Below are positions 7,748 through 16,679 of a stretch of 64,000 bases of DNA, in pieces. Location of the stretch: NCBI RefSeq assembly GCF_002951615.1, contig NZ_CP019063.1:434001-498000 (forward strand), read 5' to 3'. Position numbers and translations under genes: made by a program. Each line of letters starts with the position of its first letter. Positions within the stretch are counted from its first letter, which is position 1. Below the pieces are notes generated by a model. The model was given only the letters and a program-made list of their open reading frames with translations, ran no database searches and was not told the origin of the DNA. Origin of the DNA: Rahnella sikkimica (GTDB lineage Bacteria > Pseudomonadota > Gammaproteobacteria > Enterobacterales > Enterobacteriaceae).

Positions 7748-9901
7748 TTATTCGAAGCTATAAGAGAGCGTAGCTCCGCCACCGTAGTTCCTGCCAGGTG
7801 CAGGCTCGAAATAGCGGCCATTGCCTTCATTTACGATCACGGAACCGACGTAATTTTTGTCGAACAGGTTATCGACGCGGGTGAACAGGTCGAGTGTCAC
7901 TTTGCTCCAGTTGAAGCGGTAACCCGCACTCACGCTGGCGACGGTATAGGCCGGTGCCTGCTCGCTGTTTTCATCGTTGACTTCGATGTCGCTCATGTAG
8001 CGGATATCCGCACCCGCATGCCAGCCGTCAACCGGTGCCCATTCCAGCGAGGCGTAACCCATGTTGCGGGCGATCCCCGGCAGACGATTCCCGGCTGGCG
8101 TACAGTCGCCCGCGCCGCAGGTTTCGTTGCGGAATGTTGCATCGAGCAACGTCCAGGCCATTTTCAGACGCCAGTTATCTTCGAACTGCTGATCTAATGA
8201 CAGCTCCAGCCCGCGACGACGGGTTTTCCCGGCATTCATGTAGCTCGAACGGCCGCCGACGCTTTCAGCAACAATCAGCTCGTCATCGGTATCGGTCTGG
8301 AACACGGCGGCGGTCGCTAAACCGTTACCCACGCGCCATTTGCTGCCGACTTCAACCGTCGTGCTGGTGGCCGGTTGCAGATCCAGGTTCAGACCTGACT
8401 GGCCGTCAGTGCGGTAAGAAAGCTCGTTAATGGTCGGCGTTTCGAAACCACGGCCCGCAGATACATAAGTATTCAGCGTCGGCGTCACCGCGAAGTTCAG
8501 GGACGCCATCGGCAACAGTTTGTGGTAACGGCGTGAACCGCTGTCGTCCGGATTTTTGCTGGTGATGTAGTAATCCGTTGAATCGAAATTGACGGTGCTG
8601 TAGCGCGCACCGACATCCAGCGTCCAGCGCGGCGTCAGGTTCCACGTGGTTTGCAGATACGGGTCGAGGTTCCACATCACGTTCTTTTCATTACGGCGTT
8701 CATTGCCCTTCACGCCAAGATCGCCATCAGAATCGAAGTTCTCATAACCGAAACGGCGCTCGGTCATGGTTTCATAATCCAGGCCACCGGTGACGGAGAA
8801 CGGCACGGAACCGATCTGATCGTCATGTTTCCAGCGGGTATCTACCCCGGAATATTTGCGCTCCAGCACGATCACGCCACCTGCGTTCAGCGGGTTTTTC
8901 TGCGATGCGGCCGGAATGGTTTGATACTGCGTGGTGTGACGCTCGCCGTGATAGGTCATCAGGCTGAATTCGTCGTTCTCGCCCATCTGACGTTGGTAGC
9001 GCAGGCCGACTTGCGTTTGATCCAGGCTCTTGCGCGCGTTGTACTGGTCAGCGCGGGTCGCCTGTTTCGGGTTGTCGTGCCATTCGGATTCCGTCAGCCC
9101 ACCCGGATCGTTCGCATCAACGGACACGCTGTTAAACATCAGCGTCAGGGTGCTGGCATCATCGATACGCACGCCCAGTTTGCCGTTACCGAGATTTTTC
9201 TGCGTACCGCTGTGGTCACGGTAGCCATCGGTGGTAAAACGCGAACCGGAAATCAGGTAATTCACATCGCCCGCGTGCGTGCCGTCGCCGGTTGCGCCGC
9301 TGGCTTTTACGCTGTTACGGAAAGAACCGTAACTGCCGAAATAAGTACCTGCCTCAAGTTTGGCGGGCTGGGAACCGGTTTGGGTATCCACGTTCACCAC
9401 GCCGCCGGACGAGTTGCCGTAAAGCGCCGAATACGGGCCGCGCAGCACTTCCACTCGGTCAACCGAATTCAGGTCGATATTCGACGTCTGCCCCTGCCCG
9501 TCTGGCATGGTGGCCGGAATACCATCGACATAAATGCGCACGCCGCGCACGCCGTACATGGAACGGCTGCCGAATCCGCGAACGGAAAGTTGTAAATCCT
9601 GCGCGTAGTTCTGGCGGTTCTGCACCTGTAAACCCGGAACGCTGCCCAGACTTTCAGACAGGTTGACCTGCGCTTTGCTGTTTCTGAAATCGTCACCGTC
9701 AATCACGCTGACCGCCGCAGGGGTATCCAGCTCGGATAATCCGCCGGTGCTTTCACGCTTGATGACCATCAGCGAGGGAGAATCTGACGAATCGTCGGAA
9801 TCTTTCGCGGGGGTGCCCGCCGATGACTGTGCGTAACTGACTGAAACAGGGTTCAAAACTGATAAAAACGTGATGATGAAAGCAGAGGTTTTGGCGTTCA
9901 C
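7748..9901 (-). CDS. pqqU: TonB-dependent receptor, PqqU (YncD) type
   Basis: A 717-residue outer-membrane receptor with a signal peptide (about 1-24, ending SYAQS), a plug domain and a 22-strand barrel. Runs shared with E. coli YncD, now called PqqU, include ELDTPAAVSVIDGDD, NLSESLG-VPGLQVQNRQNYAQDLQLS, VDGIPATMPDGQGQTSNIDL, AAGRGFETPTINELSYR-like text and GNGRYFEPAPGRNYG at the C-terminus. PqqU imports pyrroloquinoline quinone with TonB energy. Placement directly upstream of PQQ-dependent gcd strongly fits that role. It could accept a related ligand, but the family match is close. It is the first gene of the pair, so both may share one promoter in 9902-10000. Confidence 0.9.
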   Translation of the reverse strand: MNAKTSAFIITFLSVLNPVSVSYAQSSAGTPAKDSDDSSDSPSLMVIKRESTGGLSELDTPAAVSVIDGDDFRNSKAQVNLSESLGSVPGLQVQNRQNYAQDLQLSVRGFGSRSMYGVRGVRIYVDGIPATMPDGQGQTSNIDLNSVDRVEVLRGPYSALYGNSSGGVVNVDTQTGSQPAKLEAGTYFGSYGSFRNSVKASGATGDGTHAGDVNYLISGSRFTTDGYRDHSGTQKNLGNGKLGVRIDDASTLTLMFNSVSVDANDPGGLTESEWHDNPKQATRADQYNARKSLDQTQVGLRYQRQMGENDEFSLMTYHGERHTTQYQTIPAASQKNPLNAGGVIVLERKYSGVDTRWKHDDQIGSVPFSVTGGLDYETMTERRFGYENFDSDGDLGVKGNERRNEKNVMWNLDPYLQTTWNLTPRWTLDVGARYSTVNFDSTDYYITSKNPDDSGSRRYHKLLPMASLNFAVTPTLNTYVSAGRGFETPTINELSYRTDGQSGLNLDLQPATSTTVEVGSKWRVGNGLATAAVFQTDTDDELIVAESVGGRSSYMNAGKTRRRGLELSLDQQFEDNWRLKMAWTLLDATFRNETCGAGDCTPAGNRLPGIARNMGYASLEWAPVDGWHAGADIRYMSDIEVNDENSEQAPAYTVASVSAGYRFNWSKVTLDLFTRVDNLFDKNYVGSVIVNEGNGRYFEPAPGRNYGGGATLSYSFE

Positions 9902-10656
9902 TTTATGATTTCTTTTGTTTTACGTTAAAAGGTTGAGTCAAAAAAGACGACGCACATCTCAATTTCAGACATTAGAAGTAGACACAAAACGACCAATCTG
10001 AATGAGAGCGGTGAAGGGCGTCACTATAGTTTTTTTCTTCCTGTTAGTACATACGCAACTTTACAAATATAACTTTTTAACAAAATACCGCACACAGTGT
10101 ACATCTGAGGGCCATTTTCATTTTAAATCTCCGCGCGAAACCTGCGTGTATATACAACCTGTGGCGTTTTTTCTCCCCCTATGAAATAAACGGATTGTTT
10201 CACATGGAAATTAACCCGGTAACCACAGGGTTATTGAACATTTTTAATGGTAGCGGTTACAGCAAATTCAATGCATTGATTTATAATCAATTTATTAAAA
10301 TCCTGCATTACCTGAACTCACGAAAAATTATGTTCAAAAATCGCCATGTAATTCGGAATAAACCGTTTAGTTTCCCTCAGAAAATTCCGCTTACTGAATG
10401 AATATAGACCACTATCTGCACAAGCGGGAATTAGCCGTGGTGTTTTTATATGCATAAAGTTCCGATATATGGCACTGCCTTGTCTTTACAAAACATATAG
10501 AACCGAATAACCCGTGATGGCGAGGATTTGGGCAGGGAAAGCGTTTTCACACATGACGTTTTTGTCATGAAGCCGTCACCCGCCTGTCAGAGCCGCGGGC
10601 TCAGAGTGAATCACACATCCGATGTTCATTCTGATTTAAAGCAAAGAGGTCATGCC
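9902..10656. other. Long AT-rich spacer
   Basis: These 755 bases separate the divergent pqqU and hydrolase genes and must contain both promoters. The part from 10040 to 10400 is clearly AT-richer than its neighbours. Two short frames on the plus strand (10002-10184 and 10195-10401) have no convincing ribosome binding site and no recognisable product. I see no RNA gene or insertion sequence. Confidence 0.4.
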
Positions 10657-11409
10657 ATGCGTTTACGTTTAGCTTCTACATTACTGGTTGCAGCCGCGTT
10701 CGGTTCTCAGGCTGCACTGGCCTCGCCGGTCAAAAATATCGTGCTGGTTCATGGCGCATTTGTCGGCGGTTCGGGCTGGCGTCCGGTGTACGACATCCTG
10801 ACGCATGACGGCTATAAAGTGACGCTGGTGCAGGAACCGCTGACGTCGTTCCCGGAAGACGTCGCTGCCACCAAACGTATTTTAGACAGGCAAGATGGCC
10901 CGGCGATCCTGGTCGGTCACAGCTATGGCGGCGCGATTATTACGGAAGCGGGTAACGATCCGCACGTCGCGGGGCTGGTTTATATCGCGGCGCATGCCCT
11001 GGATAACGGCGAAACCGAAGCGATAAACGGCAAGAAATTCCCTAACTCCGCGCACCCGTTTGTCAAAACGCCGGACGGTTTCCTTTACATCAACCCGGCG
11101 AATTTCCCGGCTGACTTTGCCGCCGACTTACCTCTTAAACAAGCCGAATTCGAAGCGCAGGCGCAGATGCTGACATCCGCCAGCGTGTTCACCGCCAACA
11201 TCCCGGATCCGGCATGGAAGGTGAAGCCAAGCTGGTACATGGTCGCGAAGTCCGACAAGATCATTAATCCGGATTTAGAACGGATGTACGCCAAACGCGC
11301 TCACAGCCACACCGTTGAAATCGCGGGCGCCAGCCATTCCGTGTACGAGTCACATCCAAAAGAAGTGGCCGCACTGATCGAACAGGCGGCGAAAGGCGCA
11401 GAGAAATAA
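10657..11409 (+). CDS. Exported alpha/beta hydrolase
   Basis: The 250-residue protein begins with a clear signal peptide (MRLRLASTLLVAAAFGSQAALA, cleavage likely after ALA). The mature part starts with an alpha/beta hydrolase core, VKNIVLVHGAFVGGSGWRPVYD, which includes the oxyanion-hole HG. The nucleophile elbow is GHSYGG (Ser about residue 90), and the catalytic His lies in GASHSVYESHP near the end. AAAGAGG sits 9 bases before the ATG; the much longer frame from 10528 lacks such a site. Related periplasmic hydrolases act on esters or amides, but the substrate here is unknown. Confidence 0.85.
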   Translation: MRLRLASTLLVAAAFGSQAALASPVKNIVLVHGAFVGGSGWRPVYDILTHDGYKVTLVQEPLTSFPEDVAATKRILDRQDGPAILVGHSYGGAIITEAGNDPHVAGLVYIAAHALDNGETEAINGKKFPNSAHPFVKTPDGFLYINPANFPADFAADLPLKQAEFEAQAQMLTSASVFTANIPDPAWKVKPSWYMVAKSDKIINPDLERMYAKRAHSHTVEIAGASHSVYESHPKEVAALIEQAAKGAEK

Positions 11410-11417
11410 GCCTGATC

Positions 11418-11437
11418 AGCCGGTGAAAAACGGCTTT
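11418..11437. terminator. Short convergent hairpin
   Basis: AGCCG and CGGCT pair around an A-rich loop, followed by TTTT, in the 36-base space between two convergent genes. It is a modest terminator candidate. Confidence 0.45.
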
Positions 11438-11445
11438 TACGGAGG

Positions 11446-12537
11446 TTATGCTTTTCGGGTGTACGCGATCATGTGGGAAAGCGCGTACACCACGCTGCCA
11501 AGGAGGGCGGCGGGCGCGAGGCTGTCGTAAAGATGTCCCGGCTGAGCCCCGGAATACAGAATGATCGCCGAGACGGCGATACCCATCATGGCGCCGGGCA
11601 TGTGGATCCAGCGGCTGAAACGTTCTTTTTTGGCTTTGTACGCTGCGAATTCCTGCTGCGTGCGTTCCAGCGCGTTTCCCAGCCTTTCGCAATCTTCTTC
11701 ATTCTGGCGAAAACCTTCCGTTAATCGGGCGTTTTCGTCATCCCGTTCGGCCAGCAATTTTTTCAATTTCGCCAGATTCTCTTTCGCAGACTGCCCCTCA
11801 AACTCTTCGCGTTTCAGGCTGACGCGCAGCTGGCTGATTTTCCGATTCGCTTCTGAAGTGAGTTCTTTTTGCTGTTCGAGCAGTGCGTAATTGCCATCGG
11901 CGCGACGGTTAGCGGCATGGCGTTTACTTTCTTCCTCGCCTGCGCGGCTTTCAGAATCACTTTCCATCTGATCTAAACGCTGTTGCAACTTATCGCGCGC
12001 GGCCGCCATTGCCGCCATCTGGCTGCCGGTATAGCTGATCAGCTTATTGGCGGCGTCCAGTTCAGCCGAGGTCGACGCCCCGGCGGTTCGCTGACGTGAA
12101 CGGACCAGCGCCAGTTCATCCGCGTGCTGGATCCTTTGAATTTCGGCCTGACGTTGCAGCTCAGAAATCCGGGCGTTCAGACGAAATGCTTCATCCCTCA
12201 TTCGCCCGATTTCTTCTAAATTACCGTTGTCAGAATTGACGGTGGCCGGTTTATGGCGCGCAACGGCAAGTTCATTGGTGAGGCTGCGCACCTGTTTTTC
12301 CAGCGAGGCCAGTCTTTCCAGCGTGACGGCGGTGTCTTTAAAAACGGTTTTGATCTTCGCTTTGTCTGCATCTGAGCGGCCGAAACTGACGCCTTTCAGC
12401 GCACTTTCCACTTCGCGAGCGATAGTGGTTTTGTCCATTGCCTTCATCCGGTTACAGGCGCTGGCGAGAAAACTCGCGGCTTCATTACTGTTTCCGGTGC
12501 CAAAGGCTTGTTTGATAAGGCTTTGTATCACGCTCAT
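11446..12537 (-). CDS. Coiled-coil protein with C-terminal membrane anchor
   Basis: The protein has about 363 residues from an ATG at 12537; a GTG five codons earlier is also possible. Residues about 70-290 are rich in Glu, Arg, Lys, Gln and Ala with heptad-like spacing and almost no proline, which indicates a long coiled coil. The C-terminus has two hydrophobic segments, MPGAMMGIAVSAIILYSG and SLAPAALLGSVVYALSHMIAY. I do not recognise a named family. A tail-anchored inner-membrane scaffold is the simplest reading. It lies alone between convergent and divergent neighbours, so context gives no function. Confidence 0.6.
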   Translation of the reverse strand: MSVIQSLIKQAFGTGNSNEAASFLASACNRMKAMDKTTIAREVESALKGVSFGRSDADKAKIKTVFKDTAVTLERLASLEKQVRSLTNELAVARHKPATVNSDNGNLEEIGRMRDEAFRLNARISELQRQAEIQRIQHADELALVRSRQRTAGASTSAELDAANKLISYTGSQMAAMAAARDKLQQRLDQMESDSESRAGEEESKRHAANRRADGNYALLEQQKELTSEANRKISQLRVSLKREEFEGQSAKENLAKLKKLLAERDDENARLTEGFRQNEEDCERLGNALERTQQEFAAYKAKKERFSRWIHMPGAMMGIAVSAIILYSGAQPGHLYDSLAPAALLGSVVYALSHMIAYTRKA

Positions 12538-12698
12538 TGTTGTCGTGCTCACTCGCAGAATATATTCAGGACACGCATGATGCAGACCTTAGGTGCATCA
12601 AAATCTAATGATTCATTGTATCAGATAGGATTTGTTTTATTTATCGAAGTTATTTTAAGCGGATGTTTTGAGAGAATAATAGCAGTGGTTATGAGATA

Positions 12699-12732
12699 AA
12701 AAAGCCGGAACCCGGTTTCCCCCGCTCCGGCT
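12699..12732 (-). terminator. Terminator after aldA
   Basis: On the minus strand AGCCGGA and TCCGGCT form a 7-bp stem followed by six T, 16 bases after the aldA stop codon. Confidence 0.75.
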
Positions 12733-12747
12733 GTCTTCATGCGGAAA

Positions 12748-14187
12748 TTAATGGAATTGCAGATACGCGACGTGGGTTTGCAGATATTCCTGCAAGCCGT
12801 GTTTACCGTCCGCGCCGCCGACGCCGGATTTGCGCCAGCCCGCATGGAAGCCCTGCATCGCTTCAAAGTTTTCGCGGTTAATGTAGGTTTCCCCGAACTT
12901 AAGCTGTTTCAGCGCTTTCATTGCGGTGTTGATATTTGAGGTGTAGATCGAAGACGTCAGCCCGTATTCGCTGTCGTTAGCCATCGCAATCGCTTCATCC
13001 AGCGTTTTGAACGTCGCGACCGGCAACACAGGGCCGAACACTTCTTCATGCATGATTGGCATGTCCTGTTTCACATCCACCAGCACCGTCGGCTGATAGA
13101 AGAAGCCTTTGTCGCCGTGACGTTTGCCGCCCAGCAATACTTTCGCGCCTTGTGAAACCGCTTTCGCCACTTTGTCCTCAACGCGTTTTAACGCCGCACC
13201 GCTGATCAGCGGCCCCATATCCAGATCTTTTTGTTCGGCGGGATTGCCGAAGGTCACTTTTTTCATCGCCTCGCTGATCCGCGAAATGAATTCGTCGTAC
13301 ACGCCTTCCTGCACGTAAACACGTTCCGCACAGTTACAAACCTGCCCGGTGTTGATCACGCGTGAACTGACGATGGCTTTAACGGCCAGATCCAAATCCG
13401 CGTCGTCCATCACGATGGCCGGGGCTTTACCGCCCAGCTCCAGCGACACTTTCGTGACGTTCTGCGCGGCGGCGGTCATGGTGGCGATACCGGCGGCGAC
13501 GCTGCCGGTCAGGCTGACCATCCCGACTTTCGGGTTGGCGGCCAGTTCCTGCCCGACGGTCGGCCCGTAGCCGGTCACAATATTCAGCACGCCTTTCGGC
13601 AGGCCGATTTTGTGGATGATTTCCGCGAAAATCACCGCGTTATTCGGCGTGATTTCACTCGGTTTAATCACGATGGTATTGCCGGTGATCAGCGCCGGTG
13701 CGGCTTTTCGCGCGATCAGAAAGAACGGGAAGTTCCACGGCAGAATGCCGGTGGTCACGCCGATGGCTTTGCGGAACACGAAGATATTTTCGTTAGGCCG
13801 GTCACTCTGAATGATTTCGCCTTCGTAACGGCGCGCCCATTCGGCCATGTAATCGAGATAATCAGCGGTAAACAGCACTTCGGTTTGCGCCAGGCCAAAC
13901 GTTTTACCGCCTTCCGCAATAATGGTTTCGGTCAGTTCGGCTTCGCGTTCGCGGATCCCGGCGGCGATTTTGTGCAGCCACACGCCCCGTTCTACCGCAG
14001 GCAACGCTTCCCAGCCCGGCTGCGCCGCTTCGGCCGCATCAATGGCTTTTTTCGCATCTTCGGCAGAGCCTTCCGGGATCTGCGAAATCACCTGTTCTGT
14101 GGCCGGGTTTATCACGTCAATCCACTTACCGCCGGTGTTTTCAACGAATTCGCCGTTGATGTACATACGTTTTTGAACTGTGCCCAT
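12748..14187 (-). CDS. aldA: Lactaldehyde/glycolaldehyde dehydrogenase
   Basis: The 479-residue protein is a close match to enterobacterial AldA: RMYINGEFVEN near the start, YEGEIIQSDRPNENIFVF, GVTTGILPWNFPFFLIARK, ELGGKAPAIVMDDADLDLAVKAIV with the general-base Glu, SRVINTGQVCNCAERVYV with the catalytic Cys, and the C-terminal NREAFEAMQGFHAGWRKSG-type segment. It oxidises L-lactaldehyde to L-lactate with NAD, the aerobic end of L-rhamnose or L-fucose breakdown. The ATG at 14187 has GGAG 10 bases upstream; the TTG at 14202 is unlikely. It follows the RhaS-type regulator on the same strand, supporting a rhamnose link. Confidence 0.92.
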   Translation of the reverse strand: MGTVQKRMYINGEFVENTGGKWIDVINPATEQVISQIPEGSAEDAKKAIDAAEAAQPGWEALPAVERGVWLHKIAAGIREREAELTETIIAEGGKTFGLAQTEVLFTADYLDYMAEWARRYEGEIIQSDRPNENIFVFRKAIGVTTGILPWNFPFFLIARKAAPALITGNTIVIKPSEITPNNAVIFAEIIHKIGLPKGVLNIVTGYGPTVGQELAANPKVGMVSLTGSVAAGIATMTAAAQNVTKVSLELGGKAPAIVMDDADLDLAVKAIVSSRVINTGQVCNCAERVYVQEGVYDEFISRISEAMKKVTFGNPAEQKDLDMGPLISGAALKRVEDKVAKAVSQGAKVLLGGKRHGDKGFFYQPTVLVDVKQDMPIMHEEVFGPVLPVATFKTLDEAIAMANDSEYGLTSSIYTSNINTAMKALKQLKFGETYINRENFEAMQGFHAGWRKSGVGGADGKHGLQEYLQTHVAYLQFH

Positions 14188-14400
14188 GTCAGAAATCTCC
14201 AAAGACCGGATAGAGGGTTGATGAACGAGTTGTTAAAAAATAAGCTCTTTTTTGTAAAGTTCTAACAGCCTGTTCTATCCGTGACGTTTTTACCTTTCCG
14301 TGATTGCCAGTTCGTTTTGGGAAATGGCAAAAATGTCATGGTCGGTCTGCCCGACATAACATTTTTGCAAATCAGAGGGCGTTAATAAGAAGAGCGGAGA

Positions 14401-15219
14401 TCATTGCCTGATGCTGCGCGGGGCATACCCAAATTCGCGCTTAAAGAGAGTAGAGAAATAATTGCTGTCGCAGAAACCGCACTGATGGGCGATATCCGTA
14501 ATCGAGCTGTCGCTGAAACGCAGCATGTTGCGCGCGTTGAGCAGGCGCAGGCGGTTGAGATAATTGAGCGGCGTGCAGCCGGTTTGCTGTTTCATCTGGC
14601 GATGCAGCGTGCGCAGGGACATGGAGAATTGTTCCGCCAGCACCGGCCAGTTGATCTCTTCGTCATAATGCTCGTTCATCCAGTCCAGCAGATTATTGAG
14701 GTCGCCGCCCTGCCCGCGATAACCGACGTCACGGCTGCCCTGACGCAGCAACAATAAAAGCTGCATAAAATACAGTTCCTGCTGAGCCTGCGATTCCGGC
14801 GTCTGGCTGACCGTTTTACGCGCCAGCAGGTTGATGAGCGTTTTGGCCTGCGTCACCTGACTCGGGCTGATGCGCCAGTGCGCCGGATAAATGCCATCGA
14901 CTTCCTGCGGCAGTAAATCGCTGACGCCGTTGAGGAAACGAAACGCATTCGGGCCACGGTACAGGACGTTGGTCAGATGCAGATTGTCGGTATCTTCGTA
15001 AAGATGGTGGTCGCAGTGGCGCACAAAGCAGACGCTGCCTGCGCTGAGGATCAGCGGATGGTCATTAAAAACGTGCGTCCCGGTGCCCTGTTCGACCAGC
15101 ACAATCTCGTTGAAATCCTGGTGATGATGCTCAGGAAAAGTTTCCTGCGGGTAACGGGGTTCAATGGCGACCGGAAAATTTCCTGAGGGGAAATAATCAC
15201 TACTGCGTAACACGGTCAT
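14401..15219 (-). CDS. rhaS: AraC-family activator, RhaS type
   Basis: The 272-residue protein aligns with E. coli RhaS along its length: N-terminal FPSGNFPVAIEPRYPQETFPEHHH cupin arm, HVFNDHPLILSAG, LTNVLYRGPNAFRFL, LPQEVDGIYPAHWR, and two helix-turn-helix units in SLRTLHRQMKQQTG-TPLNYLNRLRLL and ITDIAHQCGFCDSNYFSTLFKREFGYAPR. RhaS proteins activate L-rhamnose genes when bound to the sugar. AAGGAG precedes the ATG. It is divergent from the sugar ABC operon with about 400 bases between, and upstream of aldA, so it probably controls both. Another 6-deoxyhexose is possible. Confidence 0.85.
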   Translation of the reverse strand: MTVLRSSDYFPSGNFPVAIEPRYPQETFPEHHHQDFNEIVLVEQGTGTHVFNDHPLILSAGSVCFVRHCDHHLYEDTDNLHLTNVLYRGPNAFRFLNGVSDLLPQEVDGIYPAHWRISPSQVTQAKTLINLLARKTVSQTPESQAQQELYFMQLLLLLRQGSRDVGYRGQGGDLNNLLDWMNEHYDEEINWPVLAEQFSMSLRTLHRQMKQQTGCTPLNYLNRLRLLNARNMLRFSDSSITDIAHQCGFCDSNYFSTLFKREFGYAPRSIRQ

Positions 15220-15619
15220 TTCCGACTCCTTATTAACATTATCGTAATATCTTAGTCGTCACTGACGCCGCCATCGGGCTGAAATTGTGATCTGCCAGCC
15301 GCTTTTGAACAAAACCTTTCTTTCCCGACACAATCTTGCGTAATCCGGCGTATGACGCAGGTTTACGCCCTGTTTTAGTGCGGTTTTTCACTGACACAAA
15401 ACGGCTTTTTTCGGGGCGATTGGGTGGGTCGAAACAAGATTGTTATCAATTTGTGAGGTTGTTCTCTTAAACCTTTGCAGCTTTGCCATAGTTAGCGCAG
15501 AACTGGCACTCGCGGAAAGGTCAGATCCTCAGCAACCTCCTAGAGTCGTGATCATGCGCCTGGCGCGTCGGCAATTTTTGGTCGTTAAACTTTATGCAGA
15601 CTTATGCGGAGTACAAACA
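15220..15619. promoter_or_regulatory. Divergent control region between rhaS and the sugar ABC operon
   Basis: These 400 bases lie between two divergent units and must contain both promoters. GGAG at 15608-15611 is the ribosome binding site of the binding-protein gene. I could not identify a convincing pair of RhaS half-sites or a full CRP site by eye; a CRP half-site-like TTGTGA occurs near 15285. Confidence 0.5.
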
Positions 15620-16612
15620 ATGAAATTAAAACACGTACTGAGCCTCACCCTGATCGCGAGCAGCATCCTGCTGGCAGGCGCGGCATCGGCAGAAGTGAAG
15701 ATTGCGCTGGTGGCAAAATCACTGGGCAACGGTTTCTTTGAGGCGGCAAACGTTGGCGCGCAGCAGGCAGCGAAAGAACTGGGCGATGTGAAAGTGATTT
15801 ACACCGGCCCGACCACCACCACCGCCGAAGCGCAGATTGAAGTGCTGAACGGCCTGATTGCACAGGGCGTTGATGCGATTGCCGTTTCCGCCAATGACCC
15901 GGACGCGCTGGTTCCGGTGCTGAAAAAAGCCATGCAGCGCGGCATTAAAGTGGTGTCCTGGGATTCCGGCGTCGCCAAAGAAGGCCGTCAGATCCACCTG
16001 AATCCGTCCAACAATGCGCTGATTGGTGAAACCAACGTCAAACTGGCCGCCGATGCACTGAAAGCGCTGAATGTCGAAAAAGGGGATGTTGCGATCCTGA
16101 GCGCCACACCCACCTCGACCAACCAGAATCTGTGGATTGCCGAGATGAAAAAGGTGCTGCCAAAGTATCCTTCCGTCAATCTGGTGACCGTGGCTTATGG
16201 CGATGATCTGTCAGACAAAAGCTACCGCGAAACCATCGGATTACTGAAATCTTACCCAGATCTGAAAGTCATTATTTCCCCGTCTTCAGTCGGGATTGTC
16301 GCCGCCGCGCAGGCGGTGAAGGATCAGGGCAAAATCGGCAAAGTTTACGTCACCGGCCTCGGTCTGCCGTCTGAAATGGCGGGCGCGGTGAAATCCGGCG
16401 CAACCAAAAGTTTTGCCATCTGGAACCCGATTGATCTCGGCTACGCCGCAACGTATCTGGCCGACGATCTGGTCAAAGGCACCGCCACCAAAACCGAAGC
16501 CAGCATGGGCCGTTTAGGTAAGGTGAAACTGGACGCGGACGGCAGCGGCGCGATGGCTGAACCGTTTGTTTACGACGCCAGCAACATCGACAAATTCTCA
16601 AAAATATTCTGA
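15620..16612 (+). CDS. CUT2 sugar ABC transporter, periplasmic binding protein (probably rhamnose)
   Basis: The 330-residue protein starts at MKLKHVLSLTLIASSILLAGAASA, a signal peptide with cleavage after ASA, and continues as a periplasmic binding protein of the ribose/AI-2/rhamnose group: VKIALVAKSLGNGFFEAANVGAQQAAKELG, GVDAIAVSANDPDALVPVLKKA, GIKVVSWDSG. The ATG at 15620 has GGAG 8 bases upstream; the longer frame from 15440 has no good site. It begins a four-gene operon. The RhaS-type regulator and aldA next door suggest L-rhamnose as ligand, but autoinducer-2 or another sugar cannot be excluded from sequence. Confidence 0.85.
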   Translation: MKLKHVLSLTLIASSILLAGAASAEVKIALVAKSLGNGFFEAANVGAQQAAKELGDVKVIYTGPTTTTAEAQIEVLNGLIAQGVDAIAVSANDPDALVPVLKKAMQRGIKVVSWDSGVAKEGRQIHLNPSNNALIGETNVKLAADALKALNVEKGDVAILSATPTSTNQNLWIAEMKKVLPKYPSVNLVTVAYGDDLSDKSYRETIGLLKSYPDLKVIISPSSVGIVAAAQAVKDQGKIGKVYVTGLGLPSEMAGAVKSGATKSFAIWNPIDLGYAATYLADDLVKGTATKTEASMGRLGKVKLDADGSGAMAEPFVYDASNIDKFSKIF

Positions 16613-16679
16613 TCCTGACGGCGGCTCATCGTTTCGCGGTGAGCCGTTTTGTTGTGCTTAGCCAGACAGGGGAAACGAA

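Noticed and set aside
8651..9595. Long plus-strand frame opposite pqqU (314 codons), and similar long shadows opposite gcd, sad, rhaS-ABC and fhuE-like genes
   Set aside because: They are antisense shadows of well-identified high-GC genes and have no protein-like character.
10002..10401. Two short plus-strand frames in the AT-rich spacer
   Set aside because: Low-complexity AT-rich sequence without start signals or family matches.
15620..16612. Naming the binding protein rhaS as in rhizobia
   Set aside because: The AraC-type regulator already carries that name in enterobacteria and the ligand is not proven, so no symbol was given.
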